From Streptomyces taklimakanensis (GTDB lineage Bacteria; Actinomycetota; Actinomycetes; Streptomycetales; Streptomycetaceae), in the NCBI RefSeq assembly GCF_009709575.1, contig NZ_WIXO01000001.1, positions 2,544,001-2,608,000 on the forward strand: a stretch of DNA of 64,000 nucleotides, in the 5' to 3' direction. Made by a program: the position numbers and the translations under genes. Shown here one piece after another: positions 32,460-42,343 of this stretch; positions within the stretch are counted from its first letter, which is position 1; each line of letters begins with the position of its first letter. The notes below the pieces were generated by a model. The model was not told the origin of the DNA and did not search any database. It saw only the letters and a program-made list of their open reading frames with translations.

Positions 32460-32505
32460 CACCACGGCCCCGGGAGGGTGCCGCACGGCGGGCGGGAGGC
32501 CCGCG

Positions 32506-32551
32506 CCGACGGCCCGCGCGGACGGGACGGACCGTCGGCGCGGGCCGTCGG
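32506..32551. terminator. Hairpin terminator after the exported-protein gene
   Basis: 14-bp perfect stem (CCGACGGCCCGCGC, 32506-32519, with 32538-32551) enclosing an 18-base loop. Confidence 0.65.
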
Positions 32552-32611
32552 TGTTCCCGGGGGCCTCGGGGCCCGGGTCGGCGCGGGAACGGCTGCGCAT
32601 ATCGTCACGGC

Positions 32612-33352
32612 ATGACTCTCGACGCCCAGTTCGCCCACACGTATCCGACACAGGCCGTGGTCCTGGCCGGCGGCCAGGGGTCGCGGCTCCGTCCGTACAC
32701 CGACGACCGCCCCAAGCCGATGGTCGAGATTCCCGGTACGGGAACGCCCATCATCGGCCACCAGCTCGCCTGGCTGGCCACCGAGGGCGTCACCGACGCC
32801 GTGGTCTCCTGCGGCCACCTCGCCGAGGTCCTCCAGGAGTGGCTGGAGGGCACGGACCTGCCGCTGCGGGTGACGACCGTGGTCGAGAAGGAGCCCCTCG
32901 GCCGTGGTGGCGGCCTGAAGCACGCCGCCGCCTCCCTCCCCCGGCCCGACGAGCCCTGGTACGCCACCAACGGCGACATCTGGACGCGCTTCTCGCTGCG
33001 CGAGATGGCCGCCTTCCACGCCGAGCGCGACGCCACCGCCACCCTCGCGCTGGCCCGCCCCCGCATCCCCTGGGGAGTGGTCGAGACCGACGAGTTCGGG
33101 CACGTCCTGGACTTCATCGAGGCCCCGCCCTCGCCGTACCTGGTCAACGCGGGCGTCTACGTCTTCTCCGCGTCCTTCACCTCGATGCTGCCCGACCGCG
33201 GCGACCACGAGCGGACGACCTTCCCCCGGCTGGCGCGCGAACGCGCCCTGGCGGGCTTTCCCATCCCGCAGGGCGCGTACTGGCGGGCCATCGACACCGC
33301 CAAGGACCTCGGCGAGGCCGCCCGGGAGCTCGCTTCCCAGAGCCGTTCCTGA
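32612..33352 (+). CDS. Sugar-nucleotide pyrophosphorylase-like nucleotidyltransferase
   Basis: 246 aa. Starts with the nucleotide-binding signature of the family, 'AVVLAGGQGSRLRPYTDDRPKPMVEI', and has the sugar-phosphate block 'EKEPLGRGGGLKHA', metal site 'NGDIWT' and 'PYLVNAGVYVFS'. It is the short (single-domain) form, like glucose- or mannose-1-phosphate nucleotidylyltransferases without the C-terminal beta-helix. The sugar used cannot be told from the sequence. ATG 32612 has no strong ribosome site. Confidence 0.85.
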   Translation: MTLDAQFAHTYPTQAVVLAGGQGSRLRPYTDDRPKPMVEIPGTGTPIIGHQLAWLATEGVTDAVVSCGHLAEVLQEWLEGTDLPLRVTTVVEKEPLGRGGGLKHAAASLPRPDEPWYATNGDIWTRFSLREMAAFHAERDATATLALARPRIPWGVVETDEFGHVLDFIEAPPSPYLVNAGVYVFSASFTSMLPDRGDHERTTFPRLARERALAGFPIPQGAYWRAIDTAKDLGEAARELASQSRS

Positions 33353-33473
33353 AGTCTCCCGGCCCGGGGCCGCGGCCGGAACCGGCCGGTGAGGACGGGC
33401 GCGTCCGGGACCGGGGAGGGCCCCGGACGCGGGGTGGCCGTCGGGAGGCGGAACGGCCCGGCCTCGGCCCCGG

Positions 33474-35225
33474 TCATCCCAACAGGCCGCCCAGCGCCCC
33501 CTCCCGCTCGCCGCCTCCGCCGCCGTCGCCGCCGTCGTCACCGACGCCGGAGGTACCGCCGCTGGAGCCGACGTCGCCGCCGTCCTCCCCGCCGACCGTG
33601 TCGGCCTCTTCGGTGCCGCCCCCGAAGTCGCCGGAGTCGGTCGGGGCCTGCGGCTGGGGAGCGGCCGGGATCTCGGGTCGCGGCGGCGCCTGCACCGTCT
33701 GCTGCTGGCTCGGCGAGCCCGGGGTTCCGCTGCCGGTGCCGGCCGTGCCGGGGGTGGTGGCGCCGGTACCGGAGGAGGTGGCGGGGCTGGGTTCCGTGCG
33801 GCTCCCCGTGCTCGGGAGGCCACCCGCCGGGCCCGAGGTGGACGGGCTCGGGCCGTTGCCGGACTCCGTGGGCAGCGGCGAGCCCGGCTGGTTGTTGGTG
33901 AGCGGGTCGCCGGGCCGGGGAACGCTGTCGAGCCGCGCGGAGCGCACCGCGCTGCCCATCACCGAGCCGACCAGCAGGGCCAGTCCCAGGACGACCGTGG
34001 CGACGATCGTGCCCCGGCGCAGCACCCGCCTGCGCAGCTCCCACACCTCCGCGCGCGGGCCGAGCGTCCGCCAGGCCTCGCCCGCCAGTCGGGCGTCCAA
34101 CGAGTAGTAGGGGGCGCCCGCGATGATCAGCGGGCTCCACGCGGCGAGGTAGATGATGTCCGGGGTCTCGTACGCCGGGACGGCGTGCCAGCTCACCGTG
34201 ACGATCAGGGCCGCCGACAGCAGGGCGCCGGCACCGGCCGCGGCCCGCTGCCACAGGCCCAGGATCGTCAGCACGCCGACGACGATCTGGAGGAAGGCGA
34301 CGCAGAGGCCGGCCCCGACGGGGTGGGCCAGCGCGACGTCCCGCATCGGCTCGGCCACGGCCCACGGTTGGAGGGAGCGGAGCCAGGCCACCAGCGAGCC
34401 GCGATCGCCGCCGTCGAAGTAGACCGGGTCGCAGAGTTTGCCCATTCCGGCGTAGATCGAGATGAGGCCGAGGAGGATCCGCAGCGGCAGCAGGACGACG
34501 CCGAGGTTGATGCGGCGGTCGGGGTAGTAGCCGTGGCGTTGGGCCTCGCGGCGCGCTCCCTCCTCCCGCGCCTCCTCGTCGTCGAAGCCGACGTGGCCGC
34601 CGAAGCCGCCGAAGCCGTCGCCGTACCGGCCGTGGACGTCGCGGCCGTCGTCCGCGTCCGTCCCGTACGGCTCGTGCTCCGGGGGGTCGTAGGCGCCCTC
34701 GGCGGGGCGCACGCCGTCGAGCAGGGGGCGTTCGGTCGTCCGGTGGACGCGGGTGAGCATCGTGTCCCCGTCGTCGTCGAAGACGGGGAGCACCGTGGTG
34801 TGCCGGGCGTCGACCTGCCTCGGGAGGGCGGGGGGCACCACGCGCGGCAGCGCCTGGGTGGTGTCGTCCGCCTCGCCCCCGCCGGTCCCGCCGCTCGCGC
34901 GGCGTACCGCCTGGAGCAGCCGGGTGGCTCCGTCGCCCGGCTGCGTGCGACCGCTCCACACCACGGGCGCCCGCCGCCCGGCGACCGGACGGTGCAGGAG
35001 GGTGGCGCCGCGCACCGCCGCCGGTACGGCGGTGCCCGCCCCGACGGCCCCGACACCGGCCGGTACGCGGACCGGCCCCAGGCTCGGGGAGGGAGGGGGC
35101 GGCGAGGCGAACTCCACCCGGAAGCTCGCGTGGCTGACGACGACCTCGGCCGGGTCGCTGGGCACCCTGACCGTGCTCAGCACCGGCTCGTCGTCGAAGA
35201 AACCGCGGGGTGTTCTGGTGTCCAC
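33474..35225 (-). CDS. DoxX-family membrane protein with long disordered ends
   Basis: 583 aa. Residues 1-240 are charged, Pro/Asp/Gly-rich and cytoplasmic. The DoxX-type four-helix membrane part is at about 243-385 ('LGVVLLPLRILLGLISIYAGMGKL', 'FLQIVVGVLTILGLWQRA', 'LLSAALIVTVSWHAVPAYETPDIIYLAAWSPLIIAGAPYYSLD' region). A fifth helix follows at about 410-435, and then a ~145-residue Ser/Gly/Thr/Pro tail expected outside. The family links to quinone/thiosulfate or oxidative-stress chemistry, but this form has no known substrate. GTG 35225 sits only one base after GAGGAG, so the true start may be slightly downstream. Confidence 0.8.
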   Translation of the reverse strand: MDTRTPRGFFDDEPVLSTVRVPSDPAEVVVSHASFRVEFASPPPPSPSLGPVRVPAGVGAVGAGTAVPAAVRGATLLHRPVAGRRAPVVWSGRTQPGDGATRLLQAVRRASGGTGGGEADDTTQALPRVVPPALPRQVDARHTTVLPVFDDDGDTMLTRVHRTTERPLLDGVRPAEGAYDPPEHEPYGTDADDGRDVHGRYGDGFGGFGGHVGFDDEEAREEGARREAQRHGYYPDRRINLGVVLLPLRILLGLISIYAGMGKLCDPVYFDGGDRGSLVAWLRSLQPWAVAEPMRDVALAHPVGAGLCVAFLQIVVGVLTILGLWQRAAAGAGALLSAALIVTVSWHAVPAYETPDIIYLAAWSPLIIAGAPYYSLDARLAGEAWRTLGPRAEVWELRRRVLRRGTIVATVVLGLALLVGSVMGSAVRSARLDSVPRPGDPLTNNQPGSPLPTESGNGPSPSTSGPAGGLPSTGSRTEPSPATSSGTGATTPGTAGTGSGTPGSPSQQQTVQAPPRPEIPAAPQPQAPTDSGDFGGGTEEADTVGGEDGGDVGSSGGTSGVGDDGGDGGGGGEREGALGGLLG

Positions 35226-35338
35226 ACTCCTCTAACCGAGTGACGGACGCATAGGACACTGCCTTGACGAGCTCTTTCTGTCGGGTGCCCGTCAAGACGC
35301 ACGGCGGTGGCGCGCGGCGCGGTCGCGGCGACCGTCCG

Positions 35339-36292
35339 TCAGCCGCGGCGCCGCCGGGCCGCCTCGTAGAGCGCCACGCTCGCGGCGACGCCCGCGTTGA
35401 GGGACTCCGCGCCGCCCGGCATCGGGATGCGCACCCGCAGGTCGCAGGTCTCGCCGACCAGTCGGGACAGGCCCTTGCCCTCACTGCCGACCACGATCAC
35501 CAACGGGCCGTCGAGCGCCGCCACGTCCTGGATCTCGATCTCGCCGTCGGCGGCCAGACCGACCACGAACAGGCCCTCCTTCTGGTAGGCCTCCAGGGCT
35601 CGGGTGAGGTTCGTCGCCCGCGCGACCGGGGTGCGGGCGGCGGTGCCCGCGGAGGTCTTCCAGGCGCCCGCGGTCATGCCCGCCGCGCGCCGCTCGGGGA
35701 CGACCACGCCGTGGCCTCCGAAGGCGGAGGCGGAACGGACCACCGCGCCCAGGTTGCGCGGGTCGGTGACGCCGTCGAGGGCGACGATCAGCGGGTCCTC
35801 GCCGGCGTCGTACGCGACGGCGGACAGGTCCTCGGGGTGGGCGTACTCGTAGGGCGGGATCTGCATGACCAGGCCCTGGTGGTTGAGCCCGTTCGTCATG
35901 CGGTCCAGCTCCGGCCGGGGGGCCTCCATCAGGTGGATGCCGCCGCGGTCGGAGGCCAACCGCAGCGCCTCCCGCACGCGCTCGTCGTTGTCGATGAACT
36001 GCTGTACGTACAGCGTGTTCGCCGGTACGCCCTCGCGCAGCGCCTCGACCACCGGGTTGCGGCCGACGACCAGCTCGGCCGTGCCCTTGCCCGCGCCGCG
36101 TCGGGGCGTGGAGCGGGCGGCCTGCCGGGCCTTGGCGTTGGCCATGCGGTTCTTGACGTGGCCCTTGCGCATCTCGGCGGGTGGCGTGGGGCCCTTGCCC
36201 TCCAGGCCGCGGCGCCGCTTGCCACCACTGCCGACCTGCGCGCCCTTCTTGTTGGACGTGCGGCGGTTGGGACGCTGGCTGTTCCCGGCCAT
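35339..36292 (-). CDS. rlmB: 23S rRNA 2'-O-methyltransferase RlmB (G2251)
   Basis: 317 aa SPOUT (TrmH) methyltransferase. Basic N-terminal extension (about 1-70, Arg/Lys/Gly-rich) for RNA contact, substrate-binding domain from '[14 protein letters not shown]', then motif 1 '[19 protein letters not shown]', motif 2 '[13 protein letters not shown]' and the knot motif 3 '[20 protein letters not shown]'. It methylates the ribosomal P-loop. Start at 36292 (MAGNSQ); the open frame running far upstream overlaps cysS in another frame and is rejected. Follows cysS on the same strand. Confidence 0.92.
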   Translation of the reverse strand: MAGNSQRPNRRTSNKKGAQVGSGGKRRRGLEGKGPTPPAEMRKGHVKNRMANAKARQAARSTPRRGAGKGTAELVVGRNPVVEALREGVPANTLYVQQFIDNDERVREALRLASDRGGIHLMEAPRPELDRMTNGLNHQGLVMQIPPYEYAHPEDLSAVAYDAGEDPLIVALDGVTDPRNLGAVVRSASAFGGHGVVVPERRAAGMTAGAWKTSAGTAARTPVARATNLTRALEAYQKEGLFVVGLAADGEIEIQDVAALDGPLVIVVGSEGKGLSRLVGETCDLRVRIPMPGGAESLNAGVAASVALYEAARRRRG

Positions 36293-36429
36293 CGGGATCA
36301 CTCTTCTCTTCCTGCTGCCGCCGGGGTCGCCGTCCGGTCGCCGGCGGCAAACCCGCGTGCGGGTGCTGTCACGTGGTGCTGATGCGGTTGTGGGGTCAGT
36401 GCGGTGGGCTGGGCTCGGGCCCGGTCGGG

Positions 36430-37833
<1,404 letters not shown>

Positions 37834-37884
37834 GGGCCCAAGGGTAGTAGGAAAAGCGCGTGCCGAGGCGCCGGGAGGCGCGCC

Positions 37885-37911
37885 GGGTGGCACCTGTGTC
37901 CGGTGCCACCC
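37885..37911. terminator. Hairpin between ispF and cysS
   Basis: 10-bp perfect stem GGGTGGCACC/GGTGCCACCC with a 7-base loop. It would end the ispD-ispF message before cysS. Confidence 0.65.
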
Positions 37912-37990
37912 GTGTTCTTCGGCGATGCCCCGCCCGGTCGCCCGGGCCCGTCCCCCTGCCGCTTCCTCCCCGGAGCGGCCCGCGGGCGGT

Positions 37991-38497
37991 TCAGACGGCT
38001 CGGGCGCGGTAGACGACCAGGGCGGTCGCGACGGCGGCCAGCCCCTCGGCGCGGCCGGTCAGGCCGAGCCCGTCGGTGGTGGTGCCGGAGACGGACACGG
38101 GCGCGCCGATCGCCGCGGACAGCGCCTTCCGCGCCTCCTCGCGCCGCTTGCCGATCTTGGGCCGTACGCCGATCACCTGGATCGCCACGTTGCCGATCTC
38201 GAAGCCCTCCGCCCGGACGATCCGGGCCGTCTCGGCGAGCAGCGAGACGCCCGAGGCTCCGGCCCACTCGGGGCGGGAGGTGCCGAAGTGGGCACCGAGG
38301 TCGCCCAGGGAGGCGGCGGAGAACAGGGCGTCGCAGGCGGCGTGGGCGGCGACGTCGCCGTCGGAGTGTCCGGCCAGGCCGTGCGTCTCGCCCTCCCACA
38401 GCAGGCCGGCGCACCACAGTTCGCGGCCCTCCTCGAAGGCGTGCACGTCGGTGCCGATCCCGACCAGGGGCATCGGGGGCGTCGGTTCAGAAGCCAT
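37991..38497 (-). CDS. ispF: 2-C-methyl-D-erythritol 2,4-cyclodiphosphate synthase
   Basis: 168 aa trimeric enzyme of the MEP isoprenoid pathway, converting CDP-ME 2-phosphate to ME-cPP. Metal ligands 'GTDVHAF' (Asp-x-His) and the His of '[19 protein letters not shown]', CMP loop 'GDLGAHF', and C-terminal '[17 protein letters not shown]' are all intact. AGGAGG site before ATG 38497. It overlaps the ispD stop by 11 bp, so the two are coupled. Confidence 0.95.
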   Translation of the reverse strand: MASEPTPPMPLVGIGTDVHAFEEGRELWCAGLLWEGETHGLAGHSDGDVAAHAACDALFSAASLGDLGAHFGTSRPEWAGASGVSLLAETARIVRAEGFEIGNVAIQVIGVRPKIGKRREEARKALSAAIGAPVSVSGTTTDGLGLTGRAEGLAAVATALVVYRARAV

Positions 38498-39296
38498 CGG
38501 TGGCCCTCCTGCGGGCGAGCACGGCCTCGGCCAGGACCAGGTCCAGCGGGCGGGTGACCTTGAACGCCTCCTCGTGCCCGGGTACCAGGACGACCCGGAC
38601 GCCCAGGGCTTCGACCAGCCCGGCGTCGTCGGTGGCGCCCTCGCCCTCGGTCGGGGCCTGCGCGTGGGCCTTGGCGAGCGTGGCCCGGTCGAAGCCCTGG
38701 GGTGTCTGCACGGCGCGCAGCAGGGCGCGTTCGGGGGTGGCCACCACCGGCTCGGGCGCCCCGGGCCCCGCGCCGTCGGCGGGCGGCCCGACCTGCTTGA
38801 CGGTGTCGGTGACGGGCAGCGCGGGGACGACGGCGGGCGCCCCGTCCCGTACGGCGGCCACCACGGCCTCGACGGTCTCCACGGGGACCAGCGGACGGGC
38901 GGCGTCGTGGACGAGGACCACGTCGATGTCGTCGGTGAGCGCGTCCAGACCGCGGGCGACGGACTCCTGACGGGTCGTGCCGCCGGTGACGACCACCACG
39001 TCGGTGGCGCCGGCGGAGTCGGGGAGCGGGTGCTCGTCCAGCATCGTGCGGACGGCCGCGGCGCCGTCCGGCGGAGCCACGACGACCACCAGGGCGACCG
39101 TACGGGCGCGGGCCACCGCGCGTACGGCGTGGACGAGCATCGGGATGCCGCCCAGCGGCCGCAGCGCCTTGGGGGCGCCGCGGCCGAGCCGTACGCCACG
39201 GCCGGCGGCCGGGATCACCACGGCGGTGCGGGCGGTGTCGGCGGAGGCCGGTGACCTCGGTTCCGCCGCTTCGGCGGACGTCTGTTCTTCTGGCAT
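38487..39296 (-). CDS. ispD: 2-C-methyl-D-erythritol 4-phosphate cytidylyltransferase
   Basis: 269 aa. CTP-binding '[19 protein letters not shown]', '[16 protein letters not shown]', '[12 protein letters not shown]' and '[16 protein letters not shown]' are the IspD signatures. Makes CDP-ME for the next-but-one step carried out by IspF. Start ATG 39296 preferred to GTG 39305 because neither has a ribosome site and the first ~25 residues are not conserved. Likely co-transcribed from upstream with carD or from its own promoter in the 39297-39703 gap. Confidence 0.94.
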   Translation of the reverse strand: MPEEQTSAEAAEPRSPASADTARTAVVIPAAGRGVRLGRGAPKALRPLGGIPMLVHAVRAVARARTVALVVVVAPPDGAAAVRTMLDEHPLPDSAGATDVVVVTGGTTRQESVARGLDALTDDIDVVLVHDAARPLVPVETVEAVVAAVRDGAPAVVPALPVTDTVKQVGPPADGAGPGAPEPVVATPERALLRAVQTPQGFDRATLAKAHAQAPTEGEGATDDAGLVEALGVRVVLVPGHEEAFKVTRPLDLVLAEAVLARRRATDGF

Positions 39297-39703
39297 TGGT
39301 CGCACGTTCAGGTTTGTGTCCTCGGCCGAGGTGGGTATGGCACACAGCGTGCCGGGCGTGACGCCCCGATCGGCCCCTTCCGTGACGAGCCGGTCGTACG
39401 GCCCTCCGGGCCCGGCATGGCATCACCGTCGGACATCGGACCGTCCCATCACGAGCGCCGCGAGGCGTGGGCGGAATGGGGACGACAACTCGAACGTGAC
39501 GTTCCGCGGCATCCCGACATGCCGCCGCAGCGCCCGGTGGCGGAGACCGATGTTCTCACGGTCCGCCACTCGGGCGCCGCGGCAGTGTCCGAATGCGTTC
39601 ACGTCGCGTGTTCACGGCCGCGCCGCCACCACCGATCGGTGGGCGACGGGCGGGGCCCGTTCACGTCACGCCGTTCGTCTCGTCGTCGTCCGTCGGATCG
39701 GAG
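39297..39703. other. Intergenic region between carD and ispD
   Basis: About 400 bp without a convincing gene, repeat or hairpin. Open frames here have no ribosome site. A promoter for ispDF is expected but was not pinned down. Confidence 0.45.
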
Positions 39704-40186
39704 TCAGGACGCCAGGACTTCGTCCAGCAGCGTCTCGGCCTTGTCCTCGTTGGTGTTCTCCGCGAGGGCCAGCTCGCTCACCAGGATCTGGCGCGCCTTG
39801 GCGAGCATCCGCTTCTCGCCCGCGGAGAGACCGCGCTCGCGCTCGCGTCGCCACAGGTCGCGGACGACCTCGGCCACCTTGATCACGTCGCCGGAAGCGA
39901 GCTTCTCCAGGTTCGCCTTGTACCGGCGGGACCAGTTGGTCGGCTCCTCGGCGTAGGGCGCGCGGAGCACCTCGAAGACCCGGTCGAGGCCGTCCTGGCC
40001 GACCACGTCACGCACGCCGACGAGCTCCGCGTTTTCCGCCGGTACGCGCACCTCCAGGTCGCCCTGCGCGACCTTCAGAACCAAGTAGGTCTTGTCCACG
40101 CCTTTGATCTGGCGAGTTTCGATGGCCTCGATCAGCGCGGCCCCGTGATGGGGATAGACCACGGTGTCGCCAACCTTGAACGTCAT
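39704..40186 (-). CDS. carD: CarD-family RNA polymerase-binding transcription factor
   Basis: 160 aa. N-terminal Tudor-like RNAP-interaction domain ('[20 protein letters not shown]' to '[16 protein letters not shown]') and a C-terminal helical DNA-binding domain with the Trp that wedges the promoter bubble ('[15 protein letters not shown]', '[20 protein letters not shown]'). In actinobacteria CarD stabilises open complexes, notably at rRNA promoters. ATG 40186 with a GGAAGGGG site upstream. Confidence 0.95.
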   Translation of the reverse strand: MTFKVGDTVVYPHHGAALIEAIETRQIKGVDKTYLVLKVAQGDLEVRVPAENAELVGVRDVVGQDGLDRVFEVLRAPYAEEPTNWSRRYKANLEKLASGDVIKVAEVVRDLWRRERERGLSAGEKRMLAKARQILVSELALAENTNEDKAETLLDEVLAS

Positions 40187-40807
40187 GTGACAGGTACCCC
40201 TTCCGTGGCTATCCAGGGTAACACGAGAACGCTCTCTTCTGAATGGCGTTTTCGCAGGTCAGGGCCTATCTCGGGGCTTGACAACAGTGCCCGGATCGTG
40301 CTTCGAGGCACCCGAATGAGCGGAAATCCGCAGGTGGGAGGGGGTGCCCGGGAAGCCGGAATCGCGCCCCCAACCTCTCGGGAGAGGTTGACCGAAACAC
40401 CCGTACGTCCGTTTTGTCGGAATCATTGATCCGGGTGAACGAGCCCGCCGAATTGATCAACAGGAGGGGGTGGACGACGGTCCGCCGATTTCCGGTGAAC
40501 CTTCGGCACGGCCTTCCTCCACCGCCTTCCGGTTGAATGCGCGTAATCGTTCGTACGGACGTGCAGTTGATATTCCACCGCCGTCCCCGCCACACGTCCT
40601 CCCACACTTCCCACACCCCGACACACCTCGCACACCTCTCGCGGGACGCTCCCGCGCGGCCCGTCCGGCGGGGCCGGAGTGCGGCACTCGGAGTCCCGTG
40701 GGGTCCCGTGGGGTCCCGTGGGGCGGGTCGGGTGCGGGCGCTCCCGGACGGCTCGGTACGCTGAGGCCGCCTATCAGACCATCCACCCGCTAGGAGTTGC
40801 CGCCGCC
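40187..40807. other. Intergenic region between divergent carD and a lipoprotein gene
   Basis: About 620 bp. It must hold the carD and lipoprotein promoters. A threefold 10-bp direct repeat of (G)GTCCCGTGGG lies at 40691-40730. Frames seen on both strands are Arg/Pro/Ser-rich and lack ribosome sites. No RNA gene recognised. Confidence 0.45.
40691..40730. repeat. 10-bp tandem repeat, three to four units
   Basis: GAGTCCCGTG followed by two exact GGGTCCCGTG units and a degenerate fourth. It lies about 80 bp before the lipoprotein start. Possibly slippage-prone. Confidence 0.6.
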
Positions 40808-41506
40808 GTGAGCAGCAGCCTTCGACGCGGCGCCCTCGCCGCCAGCGCCATCGCGCTCTCGATCGCGTCCCTGACCGCCTGCGGGGCCGGGCCGAACGCC
40901 CAGAGCCTGAACATCAACCCCGACAACGCCTCGGCCCAGGTCGACGACCTCAAGGTCCAGAACGTCAACGTCATCACCTCCCAGGAGGACGGCGGGTCCG
41001 CGAGCGTCTCGGCCCGCGTCTTCAACGAAGGCTCCGAGGACGAGACCCTGGAGTCCATCACGGTGGACGGCCGGGAGGTGGAACTGAGCCCGGCGCAGGG
41101 CCGGGAGGAGCTGACCGTCCCGGCGGGCGGCTCCCTGGTGCTCGGCGGAGAGGGCAACGCCGCCGCGCTGATCGACGACCCCTCGGCCGCGGACATCAAC
41201 AACGGCGAGGCACAGCCGCTGGTCTTCGAGTTCAGCTCGACCGGCCGCGTCGAACTGCGCGCCACCGTCGTCCCGGCGGAGGGCACCCTGGCGCAGTTCG
41301 GTCCCAGTGGCTCCCCCTCCCCCACGGACCAGCCGACCGAGGGCGCCGAGGCCACCCCGGACCCCTCCATCCCGGCCCGGTCCGAAGCGCCCGGCGAGCC
41401 GGGCGAGGAGGAGGACCAGCTCCCCGAGGACGAGGGCGCGAACGACTCCGGCGACGACGACACCCAGGGCGAGATCGGCGGCGAGGAGAACGACGGGCAG
41501 AACTGA
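40808..41506 (+). CDS. Secreted lipoprotein, possibly copper-chaperone (DUF461)-like
   Basis: 232 aa from GTG 40808. Lipoprotein signal ending 'SIASLTACGAG' (lipobox LTAC, Cys25). A beta-sandwich-like domain at about 35-165 ('VQNVNVITSQEDGGSASVSARVFNEGSEDETLESITVDGREVEL'-type pattern), then an acidic Ser/Pro/Glu/Asp tail. The domain recalls the DUF461/PCu(A)C fold, but no Met/His copper ligands are evident, so metal binding is doubtful. Ends opposite phoP with a shared terminator. Confidence 0.75.
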   Translation: MSSSLRRGALAASAIALSIASLTACGAGPNAQSLNINPDNASAQVDDLKVQNVNVITSQEDGGSASVSARVFNEGSEDETLESITVDGREVELSPAQGREELTVPAGGSLVLGGEGNAAALIDDPSAADINNGEAQPLVFEFSSTGRVELRATVVPAEGTLAQFGPSGSPSPTDQPTEGAEATPDPSIPARSEAPGEPGEEEDQLPEDEGANDSGDDDTQGEIGGEENDGQN

Positions 41507-41570
41507 CCCGCCGCCGGCGGCGGCGCGGTCCGGCGACCGCGCCGCCCCACCCGTGCGTGAAACGGTGCCG

Positions 41571-41616
41571 ACAACGGACCGGAGCCGCCCCCGCGGGGGC
41601 GGCTCCGGTCCGTTGT
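41571..41616. terminator. Bidirectional terminator, 46-bp perfect palindrome
   Basis: Two 23-bp arms meet without a loop (41571-41593, 41594-41616). It sits between the convergent lipoprotein and phoP genes. Confidence 0.85.
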
Positions 41617-41662
41617 CGTTCCGTGGTGGGAACCCGCCGGCCGGGCCGGCGGGCGGGCCCGG

Positions 41663-42343
41663 TCAGGGCTCGAACTTGTACCCCAGCCCACGCACCGTCA
41701 CCAGGTAGCGCGGCGCGCTCGGGTCCGGCTCGATCTTGGCGCGCAGCCGCTTGACGTGGACGTCCAGCGTCTTGGTGTCGCCCACGTAGTCGGCGCCCCA
41801 GACCCGGTCGATGAGCTGCATCCGGGTCAGCACCCGGCCGGCGTTGCGCAGCAGCATCTCCAGCAGGTCGAACTCCTTCAGCGGCAGGTCGACCTTGGTG
41901 CCGCCGACCGTCACGACGTGCCGGTCCACGTCCATCCGCACCGGCCCCGCCTCCAGCGCCGCCGGCGTCGTCTCCTCCGGTTCGCCGCGGCGCCGCAGCA
42001 CGGCGCGGATGCGGGCCACCAGCTCGCGGGAGGAGAAGGGCTTGGTGACGTAGTCGTCGGCCCCTATCTCCAGGCCGACGACCTTGTCGATCTCGCTGTC
42101 CTTGGCCGTCACCATGATGACCGGGACGTTGGAGCGGCCTCTCAACTGGCGGCAGACCTCCGTGCCCGGCAGGCCGGGCAGCATCAGGTCGAGCAGCACC
42201 AGGTCCGCTCCGTTGCGCTCGAACTCCTCCAGCCCGTCCGGGCCCGTGGCCGCCACGGCCACCTCGAAACCTTCCTTGCGCAGCATGTACGACAGTGCGT
42301 CGCTGAACGATTCCTCGTCCTCGACGACAAGCACTCGGGTCAC
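41663..42343 (-). CDS. phoP: Phosphate response regulator PhoP
   Basis: 226 aa OmpR/PhoB-type regulator. Receiver domain with acidic pair 'VVEDEE', phosphorylated Asp52 ('LLDLMLPG') and Lys in 'DDYVTKPF'. C-terminal winged helix ('LPLKEFDLLEMLLRNAGRVLTR', 'DTKTLDVHVKRLRAKI', 'VRGLGYKFEP'). It binds PHO boxes to control phosphate uptake and, in Streptomyces, antibiotic onset. GTG start overlaps the phoR stop by 4 bp. Confidence 0.95.
   Translation of the reverse strand: MTRVLVVEDEESFSDALSYMLRKEGFEVAVAATGPDGLEEFERNGADLVLLDLMLPGLPGTEVCRQLRGRSNVPVIMVTAKDSEIDKVVGLEIGADDYVTKPFSSRELVARIRAVLRRRGEPEETTPAALEAGPVRMDVDRHVVTVGGTKVDLPLKEFDLLEMLLRNAGRVLTRMQLIDRVWGADYVGDTKTLDVHVKRLRAKIEPDPSAPRYLVTVRGLGYKFEP

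Noticed and set aside
40457..40786. Overlapping frames on both strands before the lipoprotein gene
   Set aside because: No ribosome sites, low-complexity Arg/Pro/Ser composition and overlap with tandem repeats.
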